From NCBI GenBank assembly GCA_942492225.1, contig CALODS010000071.1:1-49966 (forward strand): a DNA stretch of 49,966 nucleotides. Direction: 5' to 3'. The DNA comes from JAFGTX01 sp942492225 (GTDB lineage: Bacteria > Bacillota > Clostridia > Peptostreptococcales > Acidaminobacteraceae). The stretch's first letter is position 1; each line of letters starts with the position of its first letter. Under the pieces are notes generated by a model that saw only the letters and a list, made by a program, of their open reading frames with translations, was not told the DNA's origin and ran no database searches. Position numbers and translations under genes: made by a program. Positions 1-8,159 of the stretch are shown piece by piece.

Positions 1-243
1 AATTGTTTTGATAGTAAATAGAAGAAAAGTGAGGAATATATATTGGATAGTAAAGAAAAAGATCCATTAGAAAAAGATGGTAGAAGAGAGAAAGTTGCAT
101 GGAAATCAACGGGAAATCTAATTTTAAAATGAAAGGATCACTTCAGAGAAAGTTAGGATTATCTATTTTATCCGTCGGAGTACTTTAAGCCAATACCGGA
201 TTACTTTGATGCGAAAAAAGAACAAGATAAAAAATTTTATCGG

Positions 244-1594
244 CACATGAGTTGAAACTGATACAAGTCCAACTTGTTTATATTCCTGATAAATATTTAA
301 ATATAATCTTAAAAAGCACCGTGGGTTCGATTTTAAATGGCGATGACGTGAATACCGTGAGTATGAAATTGAAACTCTTCTATGCATAGTACTAGATTAG
401 CATGAGAGTTAAATGGTTATGAAAAAATGGAATCAATTGAAGGCATAGAGGCTTTTAAAGTGATGAAGCAATTTGGAATGAGCGAAAGCAATGTTACAGA
501 CATTTCACCACTAATGGGTCTGGAAAATTTACTGTATATATCCTTGAGAGGATCAGAAGTCTCAGACGTAAGTCCACTACTTGACAGACAGGACAAGCTT
601 ACTACAATCGGTCTTTCAGATTCTAAGATAGAAGACCCAACTTCCTTATTAGATATTCAAGAGAAATAGAAACATTAAATTTAGAGGGGAATCCATTAAT
701 TGGTGAAAGTGAAGATACTGTCTTCTGCGGATATGTGGGGTCGGAATTTTATGTTGGTAGAAAAGACGAGGAGACGGGAAGCATATGCCCTATGAAGCAT
801 GGGGAGACAGAGCGCTGATTGATGAAGAAGCATTAGCATCATCCGAGGCGATTGAATTCAAAGACTCTAAATTAAAAAAAGTTCTTCTGGAGCTTAAAAT
901 TGACATTAACAAAGATGGCGAAATTTCCATTTATGAAGCGACAAGGCTTAAAGGACGCTTAGAGTTAATGAATTATGATATCGAGAATATTACAGGAATG
1001 GGATACTTCGATAATATTTTTTATTTAGATTTAAGTGAGAATAATATTGAGAATGTAGACGAGTTGTTTGCATTAGATAACTTAAGATATTTGACCTTAG
1101 ACGATAATAAGATAAAAGAAGTAAATGCTGATAGTGTTAATGAAAACTTGAAAATGTTAAGTATTGCATTCAATGAATTAAAAGATGTAAAGGATATGAA
1201 TATAAAATCTTATATAAATGAAATGTATCTTACTGGAAATCCAATTATTAGTTTGCAAGGGATAAATAGATTTACAGAATTGAAAATTTTGAACTGTAGA
1301 AAGTGCAATATTAAAACTTTGGATGGAATTAAAGAAAACACTAAATTGGAAATATTAAGCCTTGATGAAAATAAATTAAATATTGAGAATCTTAGTGCCT
1401 TAACCAATTTAGTGAATTTAGAAAAACTATATTTAGATGGTCAAAATAATCAAGTGAGAGATATTAGTACTTTGTTAAAACTAAAAAACCTAAGAACTTT
1501 AGATTTAAATGAGTATCATATTAATACATCAGAAACAGAAGGCGCTATAAAAGTTGGAGAAGTTTTGAACCATGAAATATGGGTGGTTGAATAA
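244..1594 (+). pseudogene. Broken leucine-rich-repeat (internalin-like) gene
   Basis: Three reading frames carry pieces of one LRR protein. The first piece (about 283-380) reads IPDKYLNIILK, a typical start of clostridial LRR units. The second (427-669, open upstream to about 412) has NVTDISPLMGLENL repeats. The stretch at 661-830 continues in another frame as ETLNLEGNPLIG, and 785-1594 carries five to six more repeats, such as NIFYLDLSENNIENV. The last piece also contains an EF-hand/dockerin-like DINKDGEISIYEA segment. Such proteins are usually secreted or surface-bound adhesins, but no intact signal peptide remains. At least three frame breaks make a full-length product unlikely. The gene ends 13 bases before the first attC-like element, so it is the cargo of the leftmost cassette. 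Positions 1-243 contain only fragmentary open frames that I could not assign. Confidence 0.7.
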
Positions 1595-1607
1595 ATTCAA
1601 AACCTAC

Positions 1608-1734
1608 GCATAACACGATGATTAGCGACATGCCAGTCTTCTGATAGAGTGTTGTGGTTCGATTTACATAGGTGGTTGATTAATAGAGATTGGAAGATTA
1701 GCAGGCACGATCGCGAATCACGGAAACGTTAGCT
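1608..1734 (+). repeat. attC-like site 1
   Basis: Left box GCATAAC, then ACGATGATTAGCGACATGCC; right arm CACGATCGCGAATCACGG and right box GTTAGCT. The inner arms pair as TGATTAGCGA against TCGCGAATCA with one mismatch. The left box extended outward (TACGCATAAC) is complementary to GTTATGCGTA, the start of the cassette at 7107. The partner start of its own cassette therefore probably lies left of the window. Length is 127 bp. Confidence 0.8.
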
Positions 1735-1764
1735 GAAAGTTACCCATTAGGAAGGATGTTAATA

Positions 1765-2067
1765 ATGAGAGTTAGTACAAAGTCTGATTTAAAGGAAGCT
1801 GTTAAAAATAAAGAATATCAAATTGTTGTAACTGGATCACTTGCAAGAAAAATGAAGTTTTTAGCTACAATTTCTAGAATTAAAGGACTATCTTATGGAA
1901 TGAGTATAGGTGCTTTAGGAGCAAGTATGGCAGCAGCAGGTCCTGCCTTAACTGTTGCATTAGCTTTGATTGCAGTTTTAGGCGTAGTCACTATAGTAGC
2001 TATACTAAATGATTATAATGTGAAATGGGATTATGATAACGGTGTACTAATTTTAACAAGGGGGTAG
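1765..2067 (+). CDS. Small glycine/alanine-rich membrane protein (cassette gene)
   Basis: About 100 residues. A longer start at 1756 is possible, but AGGAAGG abuts it directly, so the ATG at 1765 with ~9 bases of spacing is preferred. Residues 1-35 are basic and polar. Residues 38-80 are a hydrophobic Gly/Ala/Val stretch (GMSIGALGASMAAAG followed by a second hydrophobic run) that could form one or two membrane helices. The tail is short and charged (NVKWDYDN). It is the only gene between attC-like sites 1 and 2. I do not recognise a family. A small hydrophobic cassette product could be a toxin or immunity-type protein, but nothing in the sequence proves this. Confidence 0.6.
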   Translation: MRVSTKSDLKEAVKNKEYQIVVTGSLARKMKFLATISRIKGLSYGMSIGALGASMAAAGPALTVALALIAVLGVVTIVAILNDYNVKWDYDNGVLILTRG

Positions 2068-2085
2068 TTTCATGGGAAACCTTCA

Positions 2086-2213
2086 GCTAAACACGATGAT
2101 TAACGACATGCCATTCTTGGGACAGGGCGTTGCGCTGGGATTTACATAGGTGATTGATTTATAGAGATTGTAAGATGAACAAGGCACGATTGCGAATCAC
2201 GAAAACGTTATAC
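2086..2213 (+). repeat. attC-like site 2
   Basis: Left end CAGCTAAACACG, arm TGATTAACGACATGCC, right arm GCACGATTGCGAATCACG, right box GTTATAC. CAGCTAA (2084-2090) is the exact reverse complement of TTAGCTG at 1729-1735, the first bases of the same cassette. This matches a cassette that can circularise. Length is 128 bp. The middle contains the conserved block GGATTTACATAGGTG shared with most other copies. Confidence 0.8.
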
Positions 2214-2239
2214 GAAATAATTATTTTAAAGGAGTATAT

Positions 2240-3016
2240 ATGCAAAGTTTAAATTCATGGAAAAAAAATAGTAAAAAAAAGCAATCATAATTCATTATTA
2301 GAAAATTTTTTTAATGAAATTAATGATGATATTTTTTTATTGGAAATACACCTAATGAAAATAAGTTTAATATTTATTATAATTCTTATGCTCTAGTCAA
2401 AATTGAGGTTTTTGAAAAAGACATAAAAATATCAAAAGCAAATAAATCAGAGAGAAGCAGTAAGTTCTTAGTTTCAAATATTATTGGTAAAGAAAAATCT
2501 GATATACCGCAAGAATTGAGATGTTTTGAACAGACTGTAGACAATTTTAAAAGGTTAGAAGATTTTGTTCTAGGTTTATCAGAGAAAATAGAAGAAAACA
2601 TAATTGATGAAAAAGTAGATCAGGAGATCTTGAATCATGAAGCAGTGAGGGAATCTAAATATAGACTTTCTCAATCAAAGTTTAGGAGATTATTACTAGA
2701 AAATTCAAAGGAAATAAAATGTGCAATATGTAATATAAATAGGGAAGAGCTTTTGATTGCCAGTCATATAAAACCTTGGAAAGATTGTGTTGAAAATGAG
2801 TTTATAGATATTAATAATGGGATGTTACTTTGCTGTTTGCATGACAAACTATTTGATAAAGGATTAATAAGTTTTTCTCAATATGGACAAATAATTATAA
2901 GTAAACGTATAAAAGATGATGAATTGGAATGGTTAAATATTCATAGTAATATTCATTTTGATTTAGTTGAAAAAGAAGATTATATGGAGTATCACAGAAA
3001 AATTATTTTAAAATAA
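2240..3016 (+). pseudogene. HNH endonuclease (HNH_2-like), N-terminal part frameshifted twice
   Basis: A good ribosome binding site (AAAGGAG) precedes an ATG at 2240, but that frame stops at 2288. Removing one A from the A8 run at 2273-2280 and adding one T to the T7 run at 2332-2338 gives one continuous protein of about 258 residues. As read, only the part from a TTG at 2516 (166 aa) is open. The C-terminal half has a classic HNH fold: CAIC (res 69-72 of the 166-aa frame), SHIKPW, NGMLLCCLHDKLFD. These supply the structural Cys pairs and catalytic His/Asn. Such proteins cut DNA and are common in restriction-type defence. It is the only gene of its cassette. Both lesions are in homopolymers and cancel each other, so sequencing error is a serious alternative to decay. 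Confidence 0.7.
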
Positions 3017-3023
3017 TTACTTC

Positions 3024-3152
3024 GTATAACATTATGATTAGTGACATGCCAGGTGTTAAAATAGTGTATTTCGAGAAATTGAAGTGAAGGAATATTAGCG
3101 AACGAGTTCGGAAATTTCAGAGGAACGATGGCGAATCACGGAAACTTTAGGT
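3024..3152 (+). repeat. attC-like site 3 (altered crossover base)
   Basis: Left box GTATAAC, arm ATTATGATTAGTGACATGCC, right arm ACGATGGCGAATCACGG. The right box reads TTTAGGT, so the expected G of GTTAGGT is a T. TTCGTATAAC at 3021-3030 is perfectly complementary over 10 bases to the start of the same cassette (GTTATACGAA, 2207-2216). The central part differs from the other copies and lacks the GGATTTACATAGGTG block. Length is 129 bp. Confidence 0.75.
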
Positions 3153-3193
3153 GAAAATTTCCAACTAGTATTACATTTGATCGGAGGGGTATT

Positions 3194-4288
3194 ATGACAA
3201 CGACTAATTTTTATCAGCCATTTTCAAATATGAAATTTGATTTCGAACATTGCTTTCTATGTGGAGAAAAATTGAATAATGAAAATAGAACAATGGAACA
3301 CATTTTTCCAAAATGGCTTCAACATAAACATGAACTGTGGAATCAAAAAATACGACTAACTAATGGAAAAAACTTGTATTATAGGAAGCTAACCATACCT
3401 TGCTGCAAGGCCTGTAATGGTGGTCCAATGTCAAGAATGGAAGAGACTGTGAAAAAAGCTTTTGAAAAAGGATATGATGAATTTGAAAAATTAGATGATG
3501 AAATAATTTTTAAATGGCTAACCAAAATATATTATGGAATGATTTTCAAAAACTTATCTCTTAAGGTAGATGTCAGGGATAGAAATAGTATTACTATAGT
3601 AACACCGAAATTATTAGAGCGGTATAAAATGGTTCATGAGCTACTACAGTCTATTCGACACAACGTAAATTATGAAGGGAAGTTCTTTTCACTTTTCAAA
3701 TTCAAAGTTCATAATGATGCAAATGGAAATCATGAGCAGGAGTTTCACTTCTCTGATGATTTAAATGATTATGTGTTATCTTTACGAAGTGGAGATATCG
3801 GATTAATTATATGTATCGGTGATGATGGGATTGTGCGAGAATCGTTTGACAAATTTGTTGCTTCATACAACGAAGTGACTCTTCACACAATACAGTATCT
3901 AGAAATGGTTGGTAGAGTTTTTTATCGCAGATCATTATTACTAACAGAACCGAGTTATATGTTTGTAAGTAATGGTGATAAAGTAACGCTAATGTCAATG
4001 ATGAATTCATATGAAAATGAATACTTTGCTGAGGAAAACAACAAAATATTAGCTAGTTCAATAGCTCGACAGTGGCATCGATTCGGAATTAGATTAGATC
4101 ATATATACGATGTCAATCAAGACGCTTTTATTACTTACTTGGTAAACCAACGTGGGTTTGTTCATGTCATGGATGAACATGGTGAAATTGTCTCTGGTAT
4201 TGATATAAAAGTTGATTTATCTGGTTTGGAACTATTAGAAGATGACCCTCGCGAAATGATTGCGTCAAGGTTGAAAAGCAACATCTAA
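3194..4288 (+). CDS. HNH endonuclease family protein (cassette gene)
   Basis: 364 residues, started by ATG after CGGAGGGG. The N-terminal zinc/HNH core is clear: CFLCGEK (Cys 20 and 23), MEHIFPKW (His 36) and IPCCKACNGG (Cys 70, 71 and 74, Asn 75). The spacing is that of HNH_5-type nucleases. The remaining ~280 residues have no motif I recognise and may recognise DNA or a phage component. The stop codon lies inside the left box of the next attC-like site, which is typical of compact cassettes. No other gene shares this cassette. A restriction or anti-phage nuclease role is inferred from the fold and from the neighbouring defence genes. Confidence 0.7.
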   Translation: MTTTNFYQPFSNMKFDFEHCFLCGEKLNNENRTMEHIFPKWLQHKHELWNQKIRLTNGKNLYYRKLTIPCCKACNGGPMSRMEETVKKAFEKGYDEFEKLDDEIIFKWLTKIYYGMIFKNLSLKVDVRDRNSITIVTPKLLERYKMVHELLQSIRHNVNYEGKFFSLFKFKVHNDANGNHEQEFHFSDDLNDYVLSLRSGDIGLIICIGDDGIVRESFDKFVASYNEVTLHTIQYLEMVGRVFYRRSLLLTEPSYMFVSNGDKVTLMSMMNSYENEYFAEENNKILASSIARQWHRFGIRLDHIYDVNQDAFITYLVNQRGFVHVMDEHGEIVSGIDIKVDLSGLELLEDDPREMIASRLKSNI

Positions 4289-4414
4289 TATGTCAATTCT
4301 CAACATGCCCTGTTTTGTCAGTGCATTTATAAAGTTGCGCTGCTTTATTTCGTAAGAAAATACTGGTTTCGTAAGAAAGTAATGCGCACATCGCGAATCA
4401 CGGGAACGTTATAG
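4283..4414 (+). repeat. attC-like site 4 (diverged left arm)
   Basis: The right end is standard (ACATCGCGAATCACGGGAACGTTATAG). The left end is diverged: CATCTAATATGTCAATTCTCAACATGCCC instead of the usual TGATTAGCGACATGCC. CATCTAA pairs with TTAGGTG, the first bases of the same cassette (3147-3153), through one G·T wobble. Length is 132 bp. The weak left arm suggests this site has decayed or belongs to a different subfamily. Confidence 0.65.
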
Positions 4415-4545
4415 GTCATTGTTTTCTAAGCAAATCATTGTTATAAATTCAAATTTATCCGATAAAATTTGTGTTCTAGTATTATGAAATAGATTCATGT
4501 CATAAATACATATTTTGTAATTATCAATATGCGAAAGGATTATCA

Positions 4546-4874
4546 TATGCAGAAAAAAATCAATAAAGGATTCAAAATAAGATGTTGAGATAATTGATGA
4601 CAATATATTTATACACAATTCTTTGATTATTAGTAATAGTAATAATGTTGATTATACATTCAAGGTAACAGAAATTGGAACAATAGAGGAAGGATTGGTA
4701 TTGGATGATATTTTAAAAGGTTATAACACGAATAACTTAGAAGAAGATACATTCATAATAGAATCGAATACTACAACTAAGTATAATGTAACTTTTATAG
4801 GTACCATTTTGGAAAAAAAACAGAGAAAAGATAGGGAACCACCTAAAAATATTAATCTAGAAATAATTAATTAA
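4546..4874 (+). pseudogene. Small unknown cassette gene, frameshifted near its start
   Basis: An ATG at 4546 with GAAAGG upstream starts MQKKINKGFK and then stops at once. Dropping one A near 4580 joins it to the open frame that runs to 4874 (…VEIIDDNIFIHNS…VDYTFKVTEIGTIEEG…). This gives about 109 residues. As read, the only open start is a TTG at 4623 (83 aa). The protein is acidic, has no membrane segment and no motif that I recognise. The 130-base gap between the preceding attC-like site and the ATG is long for this array. Confidence 0.45.
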
Positions 4875-4936
4875 GTAGTTAAGTCAGTAATTATATGGAA
4901 CTTAGAACTATGTTATTGCAAGTATAGGAGGCAATT

Positions 4937-5149
4937 ATGGGAGCACGAGTCGGAGAAATTATTTATTATATTGTTGAAGCTATTATTTACTGTGGTTTTG
5001 CATACATGTTGTTTGTTAAACCAGATATCATTATGCAACGATTATTTAAGAAAAACACTCAAAAACTAACATATCTATCATATTTCTTGGGTGTTGTAGC
5101 ATTTGGACAAGTTATTCAGTCTATAAATGGAATATTTCATTTGTACTAG
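4937..5149 (+). CDS. Small two-helix membrane protein
   Basis: 70 residues, ATG preceded by ATAGGAGG at good spacing. Two hydrophobic segments, about residues 6-26 (IIYYIVEAIIYCGFAYMLF) and 45-63, flank a short basic loop with KKNTQK. No family recognised. It follows the frameshifted 4546-4874 gene with no attC-like element between them, so this cassette carries two genes or is the product of a deletion that fused two cassettes. Confidence 0.55.
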   Translation: MGARVGEIIYYIVEAIIYCGFAYMLFVKPDIIMQRLFKKNTQKLTYLSYFLGVVAFGQVIQSINGIFHLY

Positions 5150-5183
5150 TTAAAGTTAAACGTTCTAAACTGTTATATACCAA

Positions 5184-5312
5184 TACGAACACGATGATTA
5201 GCGACATTCCGTTCTTAGGAATCGGTGTTGTGAGCGGATTTACATAGGTGGTTTGATTTATAGAAATTTGAAAATGAACAAGGAACGATCGCGAATCACG
5301 GAAACGTTATGC
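5184..5312 (+). repeat. attC-like site 5
   Basis: TACGAAC, arm ACGATGATTAGCGACATTCCG, conserved centre GGATTTACATAGGTGG and TTTGATTTATAG, right arm AACGATCGCGAATCACGG, right box GTTATGC. The left box does not match the start of its own unit (TTATAGG at 4409), unlike sites 2, 3 and 4. Length is 129 bp. Confidence 0.8.
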
Positions 5313-5339
5313 GATATTTTAAATAAAAAGGAGTGTTAA

Positions 5340-6968
5340 ATGAACATATTAAGTAAGTTCATAAAAGACTATATAAATTTGAAATTAAATAATAATTCAA
5401 GCGTGTATTTATTGGATACAGCTGAATATTTTAGAATTGATGAATTACCAGAAAGAGAAATAATACCTAGTTCAATCAGAACAAATGAGAAAATTAAATA
5501 TGAAAATCAAATTAGATTTAAAGTGAAAAATCAATATGATGCATTGGTTTCCTTTCCTGTACTCAAAAAAACCAGCCTTGGTGATAACAAGTTACATGTA
5601 AATTACAAAGGAAGAAACTTCTATTCAATTGTAATTTTAAATTCATTGAATTTAATTAATGATAATGGAGTTGGCATATATTTAGTTCCTCAAGGGTTAT
5701 TTAATGATGATGATTTTTTTGATTGCTTAGAATTAGCAGGTTTTAACTTAAATACTATATTGAATGTGCCGAGTAAAATGATTGATGATATTAGGATAGA
5801 CTTGTATTTCATTACTATTTCAAGCAAAGTTAACGATGAAGATGTATTTGTTTCAAAAATTAATGTGGATTATGAACAGAATGTGGATTTGATGAATGCA
5901 ATGGTAATAGATAAATTTTCGCTTGCTAAGTATGGTGAATTAATAAATAGTGCACGAGGATTTAATTATTTTTCATTTATTATGAATAAGGAAGTAAACA
6001 ATTTACTAGAGAATTATCCGTATAATAGATATTTATTATCAGAATTTTGCATAGAAATAGGAAATGCTAAACCAAATGACGATGACGAGAACGCTTTATA
6101 TATTTCAAGAATAGGTACTAGAATTTTTACTAGTTTAGATTGCGAAGACGACAAATATAAATATTATTTTATCCTAAAGTTAAATAAGGATAAGATTTTC
6201 AGCCAATATTTATATTACTTTTTAAAATCTGAAATAGGACAGTTGATATTAAAATCATATACGATGGGAGCACATATACCACAACTTAACTTAAAAAAAA
6301 TAAGGTCTATTAAATTGCCTTTACCGAGTTTTGAGATGCAAGTTAGATTAGCAAAAGAGCAAGATCGGTTACATATTTTAAGTGAAGAAATCGAGAAATA
6401 CTCAAATGAAATTACTTATAAACCAGAAAGTATAGGATATATCAGTGATGCTGTAAAGGGACTAGAAAATGTTTTTAAAGATAGTGATAAAACAGTACAA
6501 ATTAAGAACTTAATTTCTAAAGGTGAAACAAAATATATTGAGTTTAAATCAGCATTTACAATTAACGAGTTAGGTGAAGAAGATAAAGCGATTCAGATGA
6601 AATCGGTCAGAGCTATTGCCTCCTTTTTAAATTCAGAAGGAGGAATTCTTTTGATTGGCGTTGATGATGATGGAAGTATATCTGGATTAAATAATGAACC
6701 ATACAAAAATGGTGATAAGCTAACGCTTGCATTCAAAGATAAAATTAAAGATAAAATTGGAGAATCTGTATTCATTTATGTATATTATGAGCTTATCGAA
6801 ATTGATGGTAAAACGATAATGTTTGTTGAATGCACTCCTTCAGAAAAACCTGTCTTTATAACTGAGAAAAAGACGGATTATTTTTATATTAAAGTTAGCA
6901 ATTCAACGGAGACTTTGAGGAGACAAGAAATGCTTGAATATATCAATAAAAGATTTTATTTTAAGTAA
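5340..6968 (+). CDS. Methylase-like/HsdS-like/AlbA_2 fusion protein (cassette gene)
   Basis: 542 residues from an ATG with AAAAGGAG. Residues ~85-160 (NYKGRNFYSIVILNS, GVGIYLVPQGLF) resemble the region after the catalytic motif of type I N6-adenine methylases, but no NPPY motif or SAM-binding motif is visible. Residues ~200-370 look like a half HsdS specificity subunit, ending in IPQLNLKKIRSIKLPLPS and a helical conserved region (QVRLAKEQDRL). Residues ~395-540 are an AlbA_2/Schlafen-type domain: ETKYIEFKSAF, then ASFLNSEGGILLIGVDDDG. The architecture suggests a DNA-binding defence protein in which methylase catalysis has been lost and an AlbA_2 domain added. It is alone in its cassette. The domain calls are mine from motif memory; the overall function is unknown. 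Confidence 0.65.
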   Translation: MNILSKFIKDYINLKLNNNSSVYLLDTAEYFRIDELPEREIIPSSIRTNEKIKYENQIRFKVKNQYDALVSFPVLKKTSLGDNKLHVNYKGRNFYSIVILNSLNLINDNGVGIYLVPQGLFNDDDFFDCLELAGFNLNTILNVPSKMIDDIRIDLYFITISSKVNDEDVFVSKINVDYEQNVDLMNAMVIDKFSLAKYGELINSARGFNYFSFIMNKEVNNLLENYPYNRYLLSEFCIEIGNAKPNDDDENALYISRIGTRIFTSLDCEDDKYKYYFILKLNKDKIFSQYLYYFLKSEIGQLILKSYTMGAHIPQLNLKKIRSIKLPLPSFEMQVRLAKEQDRLHILSEEIEKYSNEITYKPESIGYISDAVKGLENVFKDSDKTVQIKNLISKGETKYIEFKSAFTINELGEEDKAIQMKSVRAIASFLNSEGGILLIGVDDDGSISGLNNEPYKNGDKLTLAFKDKIKDKIGESVFIYVYYELIEIDGKTIMFVECTPSEKPVFITEKKTDYFYIKVSNSTETLRRQEMLEYINKRFYFK

Positions 6969-6986
6969 TTGTGAAATAATTAAAAC

Positions 6987-7113
6987 ATCGAACACGATGA
7001 TTAGCGACATGCCATTCATATGGACGAGTGTTGCGTGAGGTTTACATAGGTATTTGATTTATAGTGATTGGAGTATTAACAAGTCACGATCGCGAATCAC
7101 GGAAAAGTTATGC
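6987..7113 (+). repeat. attC-like site 6
   Basis: ATCGAAC, arm ACGATGATTAGCGACATGCC, centre GGTTTACATAGGTA, right arm CACGATCGCGAATCACGG, right box GTTATGC (preceded by AAAA instead of AAAC). Length is 127 bp. The ATG inside GTTATGC lies in frame with the next gene, but that gene has a better start 27 bases later. Confidence 0.8.
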
Positions 7114-7136
7114 GTAATTTTAAAAGGGGGAAATAT

Positions 7137-8159
7137 ATGTTTAATAAAGCACTTTACTATCCTAGTATAAATATTGAAAATGAGGAATGGTTAAAAACCT
7201 CATCATTGTACTGGGATCAAATATCAACAATTGTTCCAGCAAATATGGGAAATCCTTATGATTATAATTGTGAATTCTTAGAATCAGAAGGAATTCTGTC
7301 CCAAGAGATTGTAAAAAGCAAATCCTTAAAAAGTGCAACTTTTAGAAATCAAGTTATAGAATATTTATCTGACTACGAGAAGTATTATTCTCATATGATT
7401 AAAAATGAAAGAACTGACAGAAATAGAAATAGAATGTACTTGGAAAAAATTGATCCAAAGTTACATGGTTTATTGGAGCGTTATTTTGATAAAAGTAATG
7501 GGGATTATTTATATGTTGATGATTCTTTTGCAGATTTTTATATGACATTGTTAGCGAATTATATTGCAAAAAGAAAAGGTTATAATTTAATAACTGATAG
7601 TAGAATTTCAAATCAAATAAGTATTGGGATATCAAATGAGAATCCGTCAATATTATCTCCTAGAAGAACTGGTTACGATTTAGATCATGCACAAAGGTTA
7701 TATGAATCATTATTGGCGCATATAACTATAAAACATTATGGTATTTCACCAGATACAGATATTAAGAAAATTGTTAAATTTAGAAAAAAATATAAAGATA
7801 ATCTAAGTAAGTATAGAGGAGAACTCAGAAAACTATCTTCTACTTTAAAAAATTCTGAGTTTTCGAGTTTTGAATCTTTAAACTCAGCAATTGAAACTAT
7901 TATTAAAGATGAAATTCAGGTGTCGGTGAATGATTTAGAAAAGGCTTTGCATGACCAAAAAATAACAAGTTTTATTGCTCCAATTTCTGCTACAGGAATA
8001 ATTGGACTAGCAAGCTCTTTTGTTTTCAATCCAGTGGTTACTGTGACGGCAAGTTGCGCTGCGGTGACATCACAAATTGTAATGGCAAAGAAAAAAACTA
8101 AAAAAACTTTAAGAGAAAATAATTTTTCCTATTTGCAATTGGTGGATAAAAACTTTTAA
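7137..8159 (+). CDS. DUF6236-like protein (cassette gene)
   Basis: About 340 residues. The frame is open from an ATG inside the preceding attC-like box (7110), but AAAAGGGGG directly precedes the ATG at 7137, which I take as the start. The N-terminus NKALYYPSINIENEEWLKTSSLYWD resembles proteins annotated as DUF6236, whose function is not known to me. Residues ~215-275 are charged and probably coiled. Near the C-terminus there is a hydrophobic Gly/Ala/Val stretch (about residues 285-318, IGLASSFVFNP), possibly one or two membrane helices, followed by a basic KKKTKKT tail. The stop codon touches the next attC-like site. Defence or toxin function is possible given the context but is not shown. 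Confidence 0.55.
   Translation: MFNKALYYPSINIENEEWLKTSSLYWDQISTIVPANMGNPYDYNCEFLESEGILSQEIVKSKSLKSATFRNQVIEYLSDYEKYYSHMIKNERTDRNRNRMYLEKIDPKLHGLLERYFDKSNGDYLYVDDSFADFYMTLLANYIAKRKGYNLITDSRISNQISIGISNENPSILSPRRTGYDLDHAQRLYESLLAHITIKHYGISPDTDIKKIVKFRKKYKDNLSKYRGELRKLSSTLKNSEFSSFESLNSAIETIIKDEIQVSVNDLEKALHDQKITSFIAPISATGIIGLASSFVFNPVVTVTASCAAVTSQIVMAKKKTKKTLRENNFSYLQLVDKNF

Noticed and set aside
129..165. Signal-peptide-like start MKGSLQRKLGLSILSVGVL
   Set aside because: The frame stops after 19 codons and no frame joins it convincingly to the LRR pieces, so I did not call it as the start of the LRR gene.
136..165. Possible additional attC right end (ATCAC…GTTAGG)
   Set aside because: Only a short match; the GCGAA arm, centre and left arm are missing, so it may be chance.
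5340..6968. Active type I methylase
   Set aside because: No NPPY or SAM-binding motif could be found in the N-terminal part, and the length before the HsdS-like part is too short for a full methylase domain.
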